NCBI GenBank assembly: GCA_963692995.1 | Contig: OY843611.1 | Coordinates: forward strand, 2,666,001-2,730,000 | Direction: 5' to 3' | Source: Bin87 sp963692995 | GTDB lineage: Bacteria; Chloroflexota; Dehalococcoidia; Lucifugimonadales; UBA3495 | Length of the DNA: 64,000 nt | In this document: positions 41,420-50,686 of the stretch, one piece after another | Layout: each line of letters begins with the position of its first letter | How positions within the stretch are numbered: position 1 is the first letter of the stretch | Translations under genes and position numbers: made by a program | The notes under the pieces: generated by a model | Seen by the model: only the letters and a program-made list of their open reading frames with translations | What the model was told of the DNA's origin: nothing | Database searches by the model: none

Positions 41420-43210
41420 CTATCCCAGCAGGTCAAGCACGTTTTGGAATGGGCTATCCGCGATAGTGTCGCCCGGCTGAACCGCTGCCGCAAGCTCCGC
41501 AGGGTCAGTTACCGGCGGATAGCATACGGTGTCGAGGCAGACGTGAGCCTGTGCCGGCGCGTCCTCGTAGGAGGAGGCTTCGGCGAGTTTGATCAGCAGA
41601 TGCGGATCGGATAACGCAAGGGCCGCGGCCAGCATGGCGTCGGTATCGGCCCGGCCGGGCCGTCCTGCCACGGTGACTTCGACCACCGGGTTCAGGTATT
41701 GGTCCACGGCCACGGCATAATCGGCGGCCAATTCGCCGTAGTCGCGGTTGGCGTCCACGTAGGCGCTGAGGGTGTGATGGGCCGCCTGGCGGTAGCGGGG
41801 CTCCAGGGTGGCATGGTGCAGGCGCATCAGGCCCACGGCGGCGGACACGTTCTCCGCCAGCGGCTTCTCCCGCGCTCGCAGGTAGCCCAGGCGTTCCGGC
41901 GTGTCCTCAATGTCCCAGAACCCGCCATTGGGCCCGTCCCGGAACCGCTCCAGCAGCTCGTCGGCGGCGCGCTGGGCGGCGGTCAGATAGCGTTCTCCGC
42001 CAACGGACACCGCGTCATATCCATCCAGCGCGGCTGCCAGAAAACGCGCCCAGTCAACCAGCAGATCTCCCTCGTCCCGGGGCATGGCGTCGGCGTCGGC
42101 GTCGGCGCCGGTGTAGGCATGGGGCAGCCGGGCGTCTTCGGCCATGGCCGCCAGGCGATCCAGCAGCGCGAGGGCGGTTCCGGTGAGTTCGGGCCGGCCC
42201 AGAAGCCACGCTGCCGAGAGAAACAGCGAAACCGCTTGGGCGGTGATGGATACATAGCAGTACGGGTCAACGGGCGGCGCCGGCATTTGCGTCCGTAGTG
42301 GCGCGGGTTGGCCGTAGTATTCGGAGTGGGCTCCCTGGCTGCCGCGCACTCCGCCGGCGGTCGGGTCGTAAAGAGTGGCGTACAGGTAATCGACGGTCTC
42401 GCCGGCGATTTTGATGTAGTCGGGCCGTTCCAGCACCACGCCAGCTTCCAGGAGGATCCCGGCCAGCGCGATATTGTCCTCCGCCATCTTTTCGTACTGG
42501 GCCTGCGTCCAGTCGGCGCCGGCGACGAAGCGGAAGAATCCACCATCCATGTCGTCATGCAGCGCGCCGCCGGTGATGGCGTCCAGGCTTTTCTCCAGCA
42601 TGATGCGGAAGAAGGCCACGCCGCCGGTGCGATAACGGTGCAACAGCAGGCGGAGCATGGGCGCCGCCGGGAACTTGGGTTCGAGGCCGAAGCCGCCGTT
42701 GATGGGGTCGTAGGCTCCGGCGACCCGACGGGTGATGGCGTCAACGAGCGGGGCGTCCGGCTCCCGGCCGGCGGCCACCCGGCCGGCGTGTTCCCGACGC
42801 TGCCGCAGGATGTCGTTGGCCTGCACGTAGAGCTCCGGCTTGCGCTCGGCGTAGGCGCGGCGCACCTCATCCAGCATGGCCAGAAACTGGTCGGGCGGCA
42901 GGTAGGTGGCGCCGGCGATGTAGCCGCCGTGGGGGGTCAGGAATGAGGTGGTGGGCCAACCGCCCACGTTGTAGCGGGCGTTAATGTCGGGCCGGTGGTC
43001 GGTGTCAACACGAATGGGCGTGAAGTGCTCGTTGACGAAACTCGCCACTTGGGGATCGGAATAAGCGCCGCGGGCCATCTCGTGGCACCAGTTGCACCAG
43101 ACCCCATTGATCGATAGGAGAATGGGGCGGTCGCGCTGCTGGGCGGCGGCGAAAGCGGCGGCGCCCCAGGTTTGCCAGGCGACCGCGTCAGTCGTTACTG
43201 ATAATGACAC
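41420..43210 (-). CDS. YyaL/SPATA20-type thioredoxin-domain protein
   Basis: 596 residues from the GTG at 43210 (VSLSVTTDAVAWQTWG), which aligns with family starts; an upstream in-frame ATG would add 55 basic residues. N-terminal DUF255 thioredoxin fold with INGVWCNWCHEMARGAYSD (CxxC), NVGGWPTTSFLTPHGG and the cis-proline. Then a large alpha/alpha-barrel domain resembling N-acylglucosamine epimerase (LRLLLHRY, AGILLEAGVVL, LLVDWARFLAAAL). It is shorter than typical YyaL (about 680), because the segment between the domains is abbreviated. The physiological role of this widespread family is unknown; a redox-linked carbohydrate-processing role is speculative. Located just upstream of aspS on the same strand. 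Confidence 0.88.
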   Translation of the reverse strand: MSLSVTTDAVAWQTWGAAAFAAAQQRDRPILLSINGVWCNWCHEMARGAYSDPQVASFVNEHFTPIRVDTDHRPDINARYNVGGWPTTSFLTPHGGYIAGATYLPPDQFLAMLDEVRRAYAERKPELYVQANDILRQRREHAGRVAAGREPDAPLVDAITRRVAGAYDPINGGFGLEPKFPAAPMLRLLLHRYRTGGVAFFRIMLEKSLDAITGGALHDDMDGGFFRFVAGADWTQAQYEKMAEDNIALAGILLEAGVVLERPDYIKIAGETVDYLYATLYDPTAGGVRGSQGAHSEYYGQPAPLRTQMPAPPVDPYCYVSITAQAVSLFLSAAWLLGRPELTGTALALLDRLAAMAEDARLPHAYTGADADADAMPRDEGDLLVDWARFLAAALDGYDAVSVGGERYLTAAQRAADELLERFRDGPNGGFWDIEDTPERLGYLRAREKPLAENVSAAVGLMRLHHATLEPRYRQAAHHTLSAYVDANRDYGELAADYAVAVDQYLNPVVEVTVAGRPGRADTDAMLAAALALSDPHLLIKLAEASSYEDAPAQAHVCLDTVCYPPVTDPAELAAAVQPGDTIADSPFQNVLDLLG

Positions 43211-43387
43211 TGCCGGTCCCGTCCCTCGTATGCCAGGTTGGAATGCCGCCGGAAAACGCGGCCGCTGAGCGCGCAGCGCCGCGGCCCGCCGGCGATCGGT
43301 TGAACACCGGCAAAATGAACGCGTCTCCCGCACGGGTTCGATTTTGACGCTATCACGCCGCCGGGCCAGTGTCAATTAACGGCCCAG

Positions 43388-44428
43388 TCATCTCACCCGC
43401 GGGTTGAAGGCGTCGTTCACCGCGTCGCCCAGTATGTTGAAACAGAAGAACAGCAGGGTTACTGCGCCAATGGGGAAAAGGAGGAGATGCGGCTCGTTGC
43501 GCAGTACCTGAATGTTGCCGTTCTCAAACATCATGCGGCCCAGACTGGGCACCGGCGGCTGGACGCCGATGCCAATCCAACTAAGCACCAGTTCCGCGCC
43601 GGCCACGCCGGCCAAACCCGCCGATATGGACACGATCAGCGGACTGAGTATGTTGCGCAGCATGTGGACGCGCAAGATGCGCGCGGTGGACGCCCCGGCC
43701 ACCAATGCCGCCTCGGTGTACTGGCTCTCCCGGGCCTGCAATACCTGGCCCCGGACCAGCCGGGCCATGCCAAACCACCCGAAGATGGACAGGGCGGCGG
43801 AGATAATCGCGTAGTCCAGCAGGCCCAGGCGGATTATCCAATCGAGGCCGGTGGCATCCTCGAACTGTTGAACCGCGGTCATCAGCCGGGGCCGGAGCGC
43901 GGCCACGAAGATCAGGAGCAGCAGGATTTCGGGAAAGGCCGAGGTGACTTCTCCCGTGCGCATGATGAGCGCATCAACCCACCGTCCCACGTAGCCACTG
44001 ATCAGGCCCAGAATAACTCCCAGCACCAGGGTGCCGCCCAACAGCGACATGATGGTGATGATCACGGTGGTGCGCAGGCCGTAGATAACGCGGGTCAGCA
44101 TATCTCGACCCAAACGGTCGGCCCCGAAGGGATGCGCCAGGGATGGTTTCGCGCGACTCTGGGACAGATCCTGCGCGGTGTATTCGTAGGGTGTGATCAC
44201 CGGCGCCAGCAGGGCCCCGGCGTACATCAGGACGATCACGGACAGGCAAATTACCGCCAGCTTCTTCCGGAGCAGCCGGCGGGCCGACAGGCCCCAATAG
44301 CTATGCCCGGGGGCTGGCCTTTCGTCCAGTTGCGGCAATTGGCCGCCGCCCCGCTCGTTTTCCGAACCATCCCGCCGCTCCGCGTCGGCGTCGGTATGCT
44401 GGGTCTGGCCGCCGGACAATCGCATCAT
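43388..44428 (-). CDS. Peptide/nickel-type ABC transporter permease, DppC-like
   Basis: 346 residues with an unusually long hydrophilic N-terminal tail (about 50 residues rich in Gln, Asp, Arg and Gly) before the first transmembrane helix (LAVICLSVIVLMYAGALLAP). About six helices; EAALVAGASTARILRVHMLRNI is the EAA loop that contacts the ATPase. HPFGADRLGRDMLTRVIYGLRT is the family signature of DppC/OppC. With the DppB-like gene upstream and the binding protein it forms the membrane part of a peptide importer. The start lies at the edge of a 121-bp repeat (44426-44546). Confidence 0.9.
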   Translation of the reverse strand: MMRLSGGQTQHTDADAERRDGSENERGGGQLPQLDERPAPGHSYWGLSARRLLRKKLAVICLSVIVLMYAGALLAPVITPYEYTAQDLSQSRAKPSLAHPFGADRLGRDMLTRVIYGLRTTVIITIMSLLGGTLVLGVILGLISGYVGRWVDALIMRTGEVTSAFPEILLLLIFVAALRPRLMTAVQQFEDATGLDWIIRLGLLDYAIISAALSIFGWFGMARLVRGQVLQARESQYTEAALVAGASTARILRVHMLRNILSPLIVSISAGLAGVAGAELVLSWIGIGVQPPVPSLGRMMFENGNIQVLRNEPHLLLFPIGAVTLLFFCFNILGDAVNDAFNPRVR

Positions 44429-44546
44429 ATACTACACACCCGTCGCGCTTGGGAAAGCAGGAGTCCAGAAGTCGTAATATGCCGGAAAGGGAAACATGAT
44501 TAACGAATACGGTCACTGTATTCCCGCTTTCGCGGGAATGACGGCG
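44426..44546. repeat. 121-bp dispersed repeat, copy A
   Basis: It aligns without large gaps to 60624-60744, with over 80% identity by eye: ACTACAC-CCCGTC, then GAGTCC-GAAGTCG-AATA, GCCGGAAAGGGAAACAT and ATTAACGAAT-CGGTCA, ending in the common hairpin unit. It begins at the dppC-like start codon. Both copies have the same orientation. Confidence 0.85.
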
Positions 44547-44663
44547 CCGGTCACCGGATTCCCGCTTTCGCCGGAATGACGGCGCCGGTCACTGGATTCC
44601 CCCTTTCGCGGGAATGACGGCGCCGGTCACCGGATTCCCGCTTTCGCGGGAATGACGGCGCTG
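44511..44663. repeat. Four tandem 38-bp palindromic repeats
   Basis: GGTCAC starts at 44511, 44549, 44587 and 44625, each followed by ATTCCCGCTTTCGCGGGAATGAC and GGCGCC. Individual units differ by one to three bases (for example CCCTTT, TCGCCG), so the array is not perfectly homogenised. It lies in the 290-base gap between the two permease genes. Confidence 0.85.
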
Positions 44664-44715
44664 GTGCGATTGTCTTGGGCGGGGGCGCGCTCCCGCGTGA
44701 GCCGGCCCGGAATAG

Positions 44716-45663
44716 TCAGGCAACATTGCCCGCTCCCAGGCGGATTCGCGGGTCCAGCAGCGGATACATCAGGTCAACCACCAGATTGGCAAGGACGAAC
44801 AGGGAGGTGCTGATGATGGCGAAGGCCATGATCACCGGGTAATCCCGCTGGAAGAGCGACTCGATGGCGAACAGGCCCACACCGGGTATGCCGAAGTATA
44901 TTTCAACGATAAAGGTGCCGCCGGCCAACCCGGCGATGGTGAACCCGAAGCTGGTTGCCAATGGGATCATGGCGTTACGCAAGATATGGCGGCGGCGGAC
45001 GATGATTTCAGGCAGACCTTTGGCCCGGGCCGCGCGGATGTAATCTTGCCCCAGCACATCCAGGACACTGGCCCGCACCAGCCGCACCACAATAGCAATC
45101 CCCGGAACGCCCATCACCACGGCGGGCATAACGATGTGGGGCGAAAAGAAACCCTCAAAACCGTTGGTGGGCAGCAGGTCTAACTTCAGGGCGAACACCA
45201 GCAACAGGATCGGCGCAGTGATGAAAACGGGCAGAGATTGCAGGGCCAGCGCAATGGCCACCACCACGTTGTCCACGCCGGTTCCTTGTTTCAGCGCAGC
45301 GTACAAACCCACCGGAATGCCGACGCTCAGAGTGATAATGATGGCGGCCAGGTTCAGTTGCAGGGAAACGGGAATCTTCGCCGCCAGCAGCTCCGTTACC
45401 GGTTTGCCCCGGTAGCGGAAACTCTCGCCGAAATCCAACCGCGTCACCACGCCTCCAACGTAGCGGACATATTGCACCACCAGGGGATCGTCCAGGCCGA
45501 GCTGGGCCCGGATACGTTCGCGCACCGCGTCGTTCTGGCGCTGTCCCAGCCAGACCTGTACCGGGTCTCCCGGGCCAAACCGGAGCAGCGCGAACGTGAT
45601 AAACGTCACGATGAGGAGCAGGAACGGCAGCCAGATCAGGCGGCGCACTGCGTAGGTTCCCAT
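44716..45663 (-). CDS. Peptide/nickel-type ABC transporter permease, DppB-like
   Basis: 315 residues from the ATG at 45663 (a TTG two codons earlier is possible). DppB features: RRLIWLPFLLLIVTFITFALLRFGPGDPV at the N-terminus, GLDDPLVVQYVRYVGGVV, DFGESFRYRGKPVTELL, and the EAA loop DYIRAARAKGLPEIIVRRRHILRNA. Six transmembrane helices are expected. It forms a heterodimeric channel with the DppC-like protein. On the same strand as, and downstream of, the binding-protein gene, with a hairpin between them that could lower permease expression relative to the binding protein. Confidence 0.92.
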   Translation of the reverse strand: MGTYAVRRLIWLPFLLLIVTFITFALLRFGPGDPVQVWLGQRQNDAVRERIRAQLGLDDPLVVQYVRYVGGVVTRLDFGESFRYRGKPVTELLAAKIPVSLQLNLAAIIITLSVGIPVGLYAALKQGTGVDNVVVAIALALQSLPVFITAPILLLVFALKLDLLPTNGFEGFFSPHIVMPAVVMGVPGIAIVVRLVRASVLDVLGQDYIRAARAKGLPEIIVRRRHILRNAMIPLATSFGFTIAGLAGGTFIVEIYFGIPGVGLFAIESLFQRDYPVIMAFAIISTSLFVLANLVVDLMYPLLDPRIRLGAGNVA

Positions 45664-45708
45664 TTGCAACCGTTAGTCCTGTGTCGTATGCCGGCGCGAC
45701 TGTCGTAT

Positions 45709-45736
45709 GCCGGGGCGAATAATCAGACGCCCCGGC
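45709..45736 (-). terminator. Hairpin between binding-protein and permease genes
   Basis: GCCGGGGCG/CGCCCCGGC with a 10-base loop and no T-run. Its position after the abundant binding-protein gene suggests a partial terminator or RNA-stabilising stem. Confidence 0.6.
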
Positions 45737-45757
45737 GCCCGGTAACCGCGATCGGTT

Positions 45758-47593
45758 CTACCAGTTGAAGTAGATGTAGCGGTACTTGGGTATGCCCATC
45801 TGGAGCAGGAAGTAGTCGTAGACCTCCGGCTTGATGAGGGCGTAGCTCTCGCCGCTGAACCAGGTCCACACCCAAGGGGCCTCGTCCAGGATCAGCTGCT
45901 CCGCCTGGTTGTAGAGCTGGAAGCGACGGCTGCGGTCCCGCTCCGTTCTTGCTTCTTCCAACAAGCGGTCAACTTCGGGATTGCTGTAATTGGTGTGGTT
46001 GCTCTGGCTCGTCGAGTGAAACAGCACGTCGAGGAAGTTCTCCGGGTCGGGGTAGTCGGCGACCCAACCCAGGGAGAACATCTGGTACTTCTTGTCGTTC
46101 ACGTCCGCGAGAAAAGTCGCCCATTCGGTCTGCTGGATGTCAACTTCGATGCCCAGCTCCGCGCGCCATTGTTCCAGTATCACTTCCAGGTAGGTTGGTA
46201 TCGTCACGCCGAAGCTGCCGGAGATGGTCAGCGTAACCCGCGGGAAATCGCCGGCGGCCAGGGCGTCGGCGTAAGTTGAGCTCTGGATGAGTTCCCGGGC
46301 CAGATCGGGGTTATATCCGTAGCTGCGCAGGTTGGGCGTGTGCGACGGGAAGCCGGGAGGTATCACCCCCGTGGCCGGTGAAACCCGGCCGTCCAGCACG
46401 TTCTCCGCAATGCCTTGCAGGTTGATGGCGTAGTTGAGAGCCTGGCGAACCTTGACGTCATCGAAAGGCGGCTCGGCCACGTTCAACCCGATGTAGAAGA
46501 CGTCAAAGTCCTGCGGCGAGCGATGCAGCTCCGGGTTGAGGGGATCGTTGGGATCCAGCAATCGGGGCAAATCGTCCAGTCCCACGCCGGTAATGTGGAT
46601 TTCGTCGTTCTCGTACATGATCATCGCGGAGCCGCTCCTGAGATTCATCTGGATGTTTTGCAGGTGCGGCGGGCCGAGGTGATAGTTTTCGTTGCGCTCC
46701 AGAACAATCAATTTCCCTATCTCGTAGGTACCCAGCCGGAAGGGGCCGGTGCCGTTGGGCTGGTCCAGCCAGCGCTCATTATTCTCCACCTGCTCCCGGT
46801 CCAAGACGTATCCGGTGGGATAGGTTAGCTTGGCCAGGAAGTAGGATTTGGGAGCATCAATAGTGAACTCGATAGTGCGGTCATCGATGACGCGAATTCC
46901 GCTCACTTCGTCGGCGCGCCCATTCAGCTTATCAACCACGCCGACAATATCGCCCAAGTAGGTCTCCGCCGTGTGCGAGGCTACATCCGGGTCGGCGGCG
47001 CGCTCGATTGACCACTTTACGTCGTGAGCGGTTACCGGCCGGCCGGCATGGAAGGTGGCGTTTTCCCGGAGGATGAAGGTGTACACCAAACCGTCGTCGC
47101 TGATCGAACAGCTTTCCGCCAGGTCCAGCACCGGCTCGTAATGCAGGCTCAAGGTGACCAGTCCACCGAACACCTCATTGATTATCACGCTGGACATCAC
47201 GTCGCCGGCCAGATGGGGGTCCAGGGTCGGCGGGTCGGCGAAGAGCCGAACCAGGGTGCCGCCTTGGGGCGGTCGGTTGTCAAAGGTAAGGTCGGCAGAG
47301 GGCGCGCAGCTGTCCGAGGGCGTCGCGGCCGGCCGGGTCGGCAGGGCCACTGCGGCCGTCATGGTCGGCGTAGCCGCAATGCCCGGAATGCCGGCCACGG
47401 TGGGGGCGGGCGTCACTGCGGATTCAGTGGCGCCCGCCGCCGGCGCGGGAGACGCCGCAGCGGCAGGTTCGGCGGCGGCTATCGTAGCCGCCGGCGCCGC
47501 CTCGGGAGCTTCACCGCCGCCGCAGGCCACCACCGCGATAGCCGCCGCCAGCGCCGCTGCCATAACCGGCATGATTAAAGTTTTACGGATCAT
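45758..47593 (-). CDS. Peptide-binding lipoprotein of an ABC transporter (SBP family 5)
   Basis: 611 residues with GGAGG upstream of the ATG at 47593. A lipoprotein signal peptide ends AIAVVAC (Cys24), then an Ala/Pro/Thr-rich tether of about 70 residues. The mature fold shows SBP_bac_5 features: PPTLDPHLAGDVMSSVIINEVFGGL, YTFILRENATFHAGRPVTAHDVKWS (signature), and YADALAAGDFPRVTLTISG later, with the WVADYPDPENFLDVLF stretch typical of oligopeptide-binding proteins. It captures peptides or other small ligands at the cell surface. The C-terminal motif EAPWVWTWFSGE is well conserved. Confidence 0.93.
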   Translation of the reverse strand: MIRKTLIMPVMAAALAAAIAVVACGGGEAPEAAPAATIAAAEPAAAASPAPAAGATESAVTPAPTVAGIPGIAATPTMTAAVALPTRPAATPSDSCAPSADLTFDNRPPQGGTLVRLFADPPTLDPHLAGDVMSSVIINEVFGGLVTLSLHYEPVLDLAESCSISDDGLVYTFILRENATFHAGRPVTAHDVKWSIERAADPDVASHTAETYLGDIVGVVDKLNGRADEVSGIRVIDDRTIEFTIDAPKSYFLAKLTYPTGYVLDREQVENNERWLDQPNGTGPFRLGTYEIGKLIVLERNENYHLGPPHLQNIQMNLRSGSAMIMYENDEIHITGVGLDDLPRLLDPNDPLNPELHRSPQDFDVFYIGLNVAEPPFDDVKVRQALNYAINLQGIAENVLDGRVSPATGVIPPGFPSHTPNLRSYGYNPDLARELIQSSTYADALAAGDFPRVTLTISGSFGVTIPTYLEVILEQWRAELGIEVDIQQTEWATFLADVNDKKYQMFSLGWVADYPDPENFLDVLFHSTSQSNHTNYSNPEVDRLLEEARTERDRSRRFQLYNQAEQLILDEAPWVWTWFSGESYALIKPEVYDYFLLQMGIPKYRYIYFNW

Positions 47594-47814
47594 ATTTCCT
47601 CCGAATCAGTACTCAGGGTAAAAGGCAATACGAGATGCTGACCGGAATCAGTTTTCTGCTATCTAAACGCCGGATCAAGAACAGTAACGCCGCCAGCGAT
47701 TGTATCCAATCGCAAGTGAGCGTTCAATTCCATTGCGCCCAGTGTATTGTCCGAATTGATGGGATATGATAAGTTGTGACCGCCGGCCAGCGTATGACGC
47801 TGGCGCATGTTCGC

Positions 47815-47892
47815 GGCGAGCATAGCCAAGTGGCCTAAGGCGCCTGTCTGTGGCACAGGAGATCACGGGTTCGAATCCCGTTGCTCGCCCCA
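47815..47892 (+). tRNA. tRNA-His (anticodon GTG)
   Basis: Eight-pair acceptor including the extra G-1:C73 pair unique to tRNA-His, D-arm GCC/GGC, anticodon stem CCTGT/ACAGG with loop CTGTGGC (anticodon GTG), T-arm ACGGG-TTCGAAT-CCCGT. The CCA end is encoded at 47890-47892. The preceding gap 47594-47814 has no other feature. Confidence 0.93.
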
Positions 47893-47932
47893 TCTTTTCA
47901 ATACGCTCAAACCAATAAATTCGAAGGGCGCT

Positions 47933-48008
47933 GCGCCTGTAGCTCAATGGATAGAGCACTGGGCTTCGGACCCAGGGGTTGCGGGTTCGAGTCCTGCCAG
48001 GCGCGCCA
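47933..48008 (+). tRNA. tRNA-Arg (anticodon TCG)
   Basis: Acceptor GCGCCTG/CAGGCGC with discriminator G, D-arm GCTC/GAGC, anticodon stem CTGGG/CCCAG with loop CTTCGGA (anticodon TCG), T-arm GCGGG-TTCGAGT-CCTGC, CCA encoded at 48006-48008. It is 40 bp after tRNA-His and followed at 48018 by a strong hairpin. Confidence 0.94.
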
Positions 48009-48017
48009 GGGAAATAC

Positions 48018-48052
48018 CAGCCGGCGGTTGGGCTACTGTCAACCGCCGGCTG
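48018..48052 (+). terminator. Hairpin after the tRNA pair
   Basis: CAGCCGGCGGTTG pairs perfectly with CAACCGCCGGCTG around GGCTACTGT; no strong T-run. It separates the tRNAs from the convergent HtrA-like gene. Confidence 0.7.
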
Positions 48053-48092
48053 CTTCGTTGGCTTTGGCCATGCGTTAGTTATTGGCTACGCG

Positions 48093-49379
48093 CTAACCGG
48101 GACGCTTGCCCATGGTGATGGGGACCGAGACCGGCTCGCCGTCCCGCAATACCATGAATTCGACCGTATCACCGGGTTGAGTGCGCTCGACGACGTAGGC
48201 GACCACGTCGTCCATTCTCTGGATGGGCGTTCCGTCGATGGCGATTATAATGTCGCCGCCCACCGGCTCCTCGGCGTTGTTGATCACGGTCAGCCGGTCA
48301 GAGGCTCGCAGACCACCGCGACTGGCCGCAGTATCGGAACCAACGGCAATAACCAGAGCGCCCCTAGTGTCGGCCGGCAGGCTCATGGCGAGGGCGATGT
48401 CGGGCCGCACGGTGGCCCCCCGTATGCCGATGTACGGATATTCGTAATGGCCGTGGTCAATCAGCGCCGGCGCCACCAGTTTCGCCAGGTTGATGGGAAT
48501 GGCGAGGCCCACGCCGGAGAAAGCGCCCGTTTCGCTGATGATCTGCGTGTTGATGCCGATGACCTCTCCTTTGCGGTTCAGCAGGGGGCCGCCCGAGTTG
48601 CCGGGATTGGTGGCTGCGTCGTGCTGAACCACCCGGGGAACCGAGAAGTTGCTGTCCGTAGGGTTAATGGTGCGCCCCACTGCGCTGATTATGCCGGACG
48701 TCATGGAAAACCCGCGGGAGAATGGGTCGCCAATCGCAACGGCCAACTGGCCGGGCCGGATCGCGTCGCTGTCTCCCAGGGCGATTGGAGGCGGGCGCAC
48801 GGAGTCATCGATAATCTTGATCACGGCAAGATCAGAGTCGGGGTCGGCGCCGACGAGTTCGGCGTCGGTCTGCACACCGTCGCTGAACATTACGATGATC
48901 CGCTCGGCCTCGAACACAACATGCCGGTTGGTCACAATGTGCCCGGCATCATCCCAGACGAAGCCGGAACCGGCGGCGCGCGAGAAGAAATCGTTGGGCA
49001 CGCCCCGCGGCATGCTCCCGCCCATGACGATGGTTTTGAGTACCCGCAGTCCCACGACGGAGGGCACGGTGGCGTCGTAGAGATCGCTCATCACGGCGTC
49101 CTGGGCGGCCACGATTTGCTGGCGGGGCAGCTCGGCTACCGGGGCCGCTTGCTCCTCCTGACGGGCCAACCCGGCAACGGGCAGCGCGGCGTTTTCCGGT
49201 GGATTCGCCGTGGGTTGGGCCGCCGCCGCGGTCGGCTCCGTTGCCTGGCCCACCGTGTTCACGGCGGGCGGCGGCGGAGTCAGCGCTACCGGAGCCGGTT
49301 CCGCTGCGCCCGGTTGTCCGCAGGCGACGGCTATCGCCAGCGTGATTGCGCCAATGCCCGCCGCAATGGACTTCAACAT
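48093..49379 (-). CDS. HtrA/DegP-like serine protease, lipoprotein
   Basis: 428 residues from the ATG at 49379. Lipoprotein signal ending AIAVAC (Cys20), then a Pro/Ala/Thr-rich tether (about 21-90). Trypsin-like domain with catalytic triad His153 (TNRHVV), Asp183 (DSDLAV) and Ser262 (NPGNSGGPL). A C-terminal PDZ domain (about 330-425; DTAASRGGLRASDRLTVIN, GGDIIIAIDGTPI). An insertion GGSMPRGVPNDFF precedes the protease core. It acts at the outside of the cytoplasmic membrane in quality control or signalling of envelope proteins. The same architecture is common in Chloroflexota. Confidence 0.93.
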   Translation of the reverse strand: MLKSIAAGIGAITLAIAVACGQPGAAEPAPVALTPPPPAVNTVGQATEPTAAAAQPTANPPENAALPVAGLARQEEQAAPVAELPRQQIVAAQDAVMSDLYDATVPSVVGLRVLKTIVMGGSMPRGVPNDFFSRAAGSGFVWDDAGHIVTNRHVVFEAERIIVMFSDGVQTDAELVGADPDSDLAVIKIIDDSVRPPPIALGDSDAIRPGQLAVAIGDPFSRGFSMTSGIISAVGRTINPTDSNFSVPRVVQHDAATNPGNSGGPLLNRKGEVIGINTQIISETGAFSGVGLAIPINLAKLVAPALIDHGHYEYPYIGIRGATVRPDIALAMSLPADTRGALVIAVGSDTAASRGGLRASDRLTVINNAEEPVGGDIIIAIDGTPIQRMDDVVAYVVERTQPGDTVEFMVLRDGEPVSVPITMGKRPG

Positions 49380-49679
49380 TATTCCCCGATTTCGTCGGTT
49401 GGACACTTTAACACCCCGTATCCGGTTTTCGGCGCCGGTTGACTGCCGGGCCGGAGATCAACCCGAGACGCCCCGTTCATCCGGCGCGCCCCGTCCGTAA
49501 TGATACGGAAGCAGACCGGCAACCGGATTTTGTCAGCGGCCGGATTTTGTCAGCGGCCGGATTTGCCGGCGCGGCGGCATCGCCGATGCTATACTAATGC
49601 CGGCGGCCCGATTCTGCTATTATGAGCGCGGGTTGCCGCCCTGGACAGTACCGACTACGAATTCGGAAGGAGAGAAGCG
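49380..49679. other. Divergent intergenic region
   Basis: 300 bases between the HtrA-like and NIPSNAP genes. An extended -10 TGCTATACT at 49587-49595 is a candidate plus-strand promoter for the NIPSNAP gene, without a good -35. A 17-bp direct repeat (CGGATTTTGTCAGCGGC) occurs twice at 49531-49563. No gene is seen. Confidence 0.5.
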
Positions 49680-50339
49680 ATGCTGTACGAACTGCGCATC
49701 TACGACGCCGTTGCCGGTCGTCTGCCCGACATCAGCGGCCGTTTCGCCAACCATACCTGCGCCCTGTTCCGCAAACACGGCGTAAAGTACCTGGGCTTCT
49801 GGACCGATGAAATCGGCCAGAGCAACCGCCTGACTTACATCAACGTCTTCGACAGCATGGCGGACCGGGAAAGTCGCTGGGCCAAGTTCGGCAGCGACCC
49901 CGACTGGCTGGAGGTGCGCAAACAGACCGAAGCCAACGGCCCGCTGGTGGATGCCGTAACTAACCGGTTCCTGCGTCTCACGCCCTACTCGCCCCAGCCC
50001 AAGGTTTCTACTGCGGTGCAGGAACTACGCATCTACGAGGCAATGCCCGGCCGCTTGCCGGATGTGCACAACCGCTTCGCTAACCATACCATTGGGCTGT
50101 TCGAGAAGCACGGCATTGAGAACATTGGCTACTGGTCGGAAGACGTGGGCGTGAACAACGTGCTGGTCTATATGCTGGGCTACCCCAGCCTGGGCGACCG
50201 GGAGAAGAGCTGGCGTTCCTTCCAGGCTGATCCGGAGTGGAACACGGCCCGGGCCGCCAGCGAAGAAAACGGCCCGCTAGTCCGCAAATCCCGCCACACC
50301 ATCATGCGCCCGACGGACTACGCCTTCAGCAGCGACTAG
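49680..50339 (+). CDS. NIPSNAP-family protein with two tandem domains
   Basis: 219 residues with GGAAGGAGAG upstream. Two homologous halves of about 105 residues: MLYELRIYDAVAGRLPD / QELRIYEAMPGRLPDVHNRF, each with FANHT, FxKHG and a conserved W-S/T-(D/E)-(D/E)-(I/V)-G. This is a duplicated dimeric alpha/beta (ferredoxin-like) barrel domain. NIPSNAP proteins are widespread and of unknown function; some homologs sit in catabolic operons. A perfect hairpin AGGCCCTG/CAGGGCCT overlaps the stop codon region (50338-50357). Confidence 0.9.
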   Translation: MLYELRIYDAVAGRLPDISGRFANHTCALFRKHGVKYLGFWTDEIGQSNRLTYINVFDSMADRESRWAKFGSDPDWLEVRKQTEANGPLVDAVTNRFLRLTPYSPQPKVSTAVQELRIYEAMPGRLPDVHNRFANHTIGLFEKHGIENIGYWSEDVGVNNVLVYMLGYPSLGDREKSWRSFQADPEWNTARAASEENGPLVRKSRHTIMRPTDYAFSSD

Positions 50340-50351
50340 GCCCTGAGCGAC

Positions 50352-50657
50352 CAGGGCCTGTTGACACTTTGAAGATCACACCGTCGTTCCTGCGCCAGCA
50401 AGAACCCGGAAAAGCCCCTGCAAGACAAACGTTGGCCTGGTTTGCTGCTTTCTGGATTCCCGCTTTCGCGGGAATGACGGAAAAAGGGAGCGGGAATGAC
50501 GGAACAGCGGGAATGCGGGAAGTGGCAATGACGGGACGGTGAGAAGGTCGGAAAACGGCAATGACGGAAATGACGCGGAAGCAGCAATGACGCGAAAGCG
50601 GTAATAAAGCAGCAATGACGCGAAAGCGAGAATGACGGGAAATGTCAACCGGCCCTG
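50352..50657. mobile_element. MITE-like element, expanded copy
   Basis: The ends CAGGGCCTGTTGACA and, reversed, CAGGGCCGGTTGACA are inverted repeats (TA changed to CA on both sides). It contains the family hairpins at 50382-50409 (GTTCCTGC type) and 50453-50480 (ATTCCCGC/GCGGGAAT) in the copy-2 orientation. The right part is expanded by about 160 bp of degenerate GCAATGACG/GGAATGACG repeats. It occupies the 380-base gap before the RND gene. Confidence 0.6.
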
Positions 50658-50686
50658 GCCAGGCGTCCCGATTCAGGCCGCCGGGC

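Noticed and set aside
47675..48078. Open frames over the second tRNA pair (for example RATGFEPVISCATDRRL)
   Set aside because: They are tRNA complements and reading frames through the tRNAs, not proteins.
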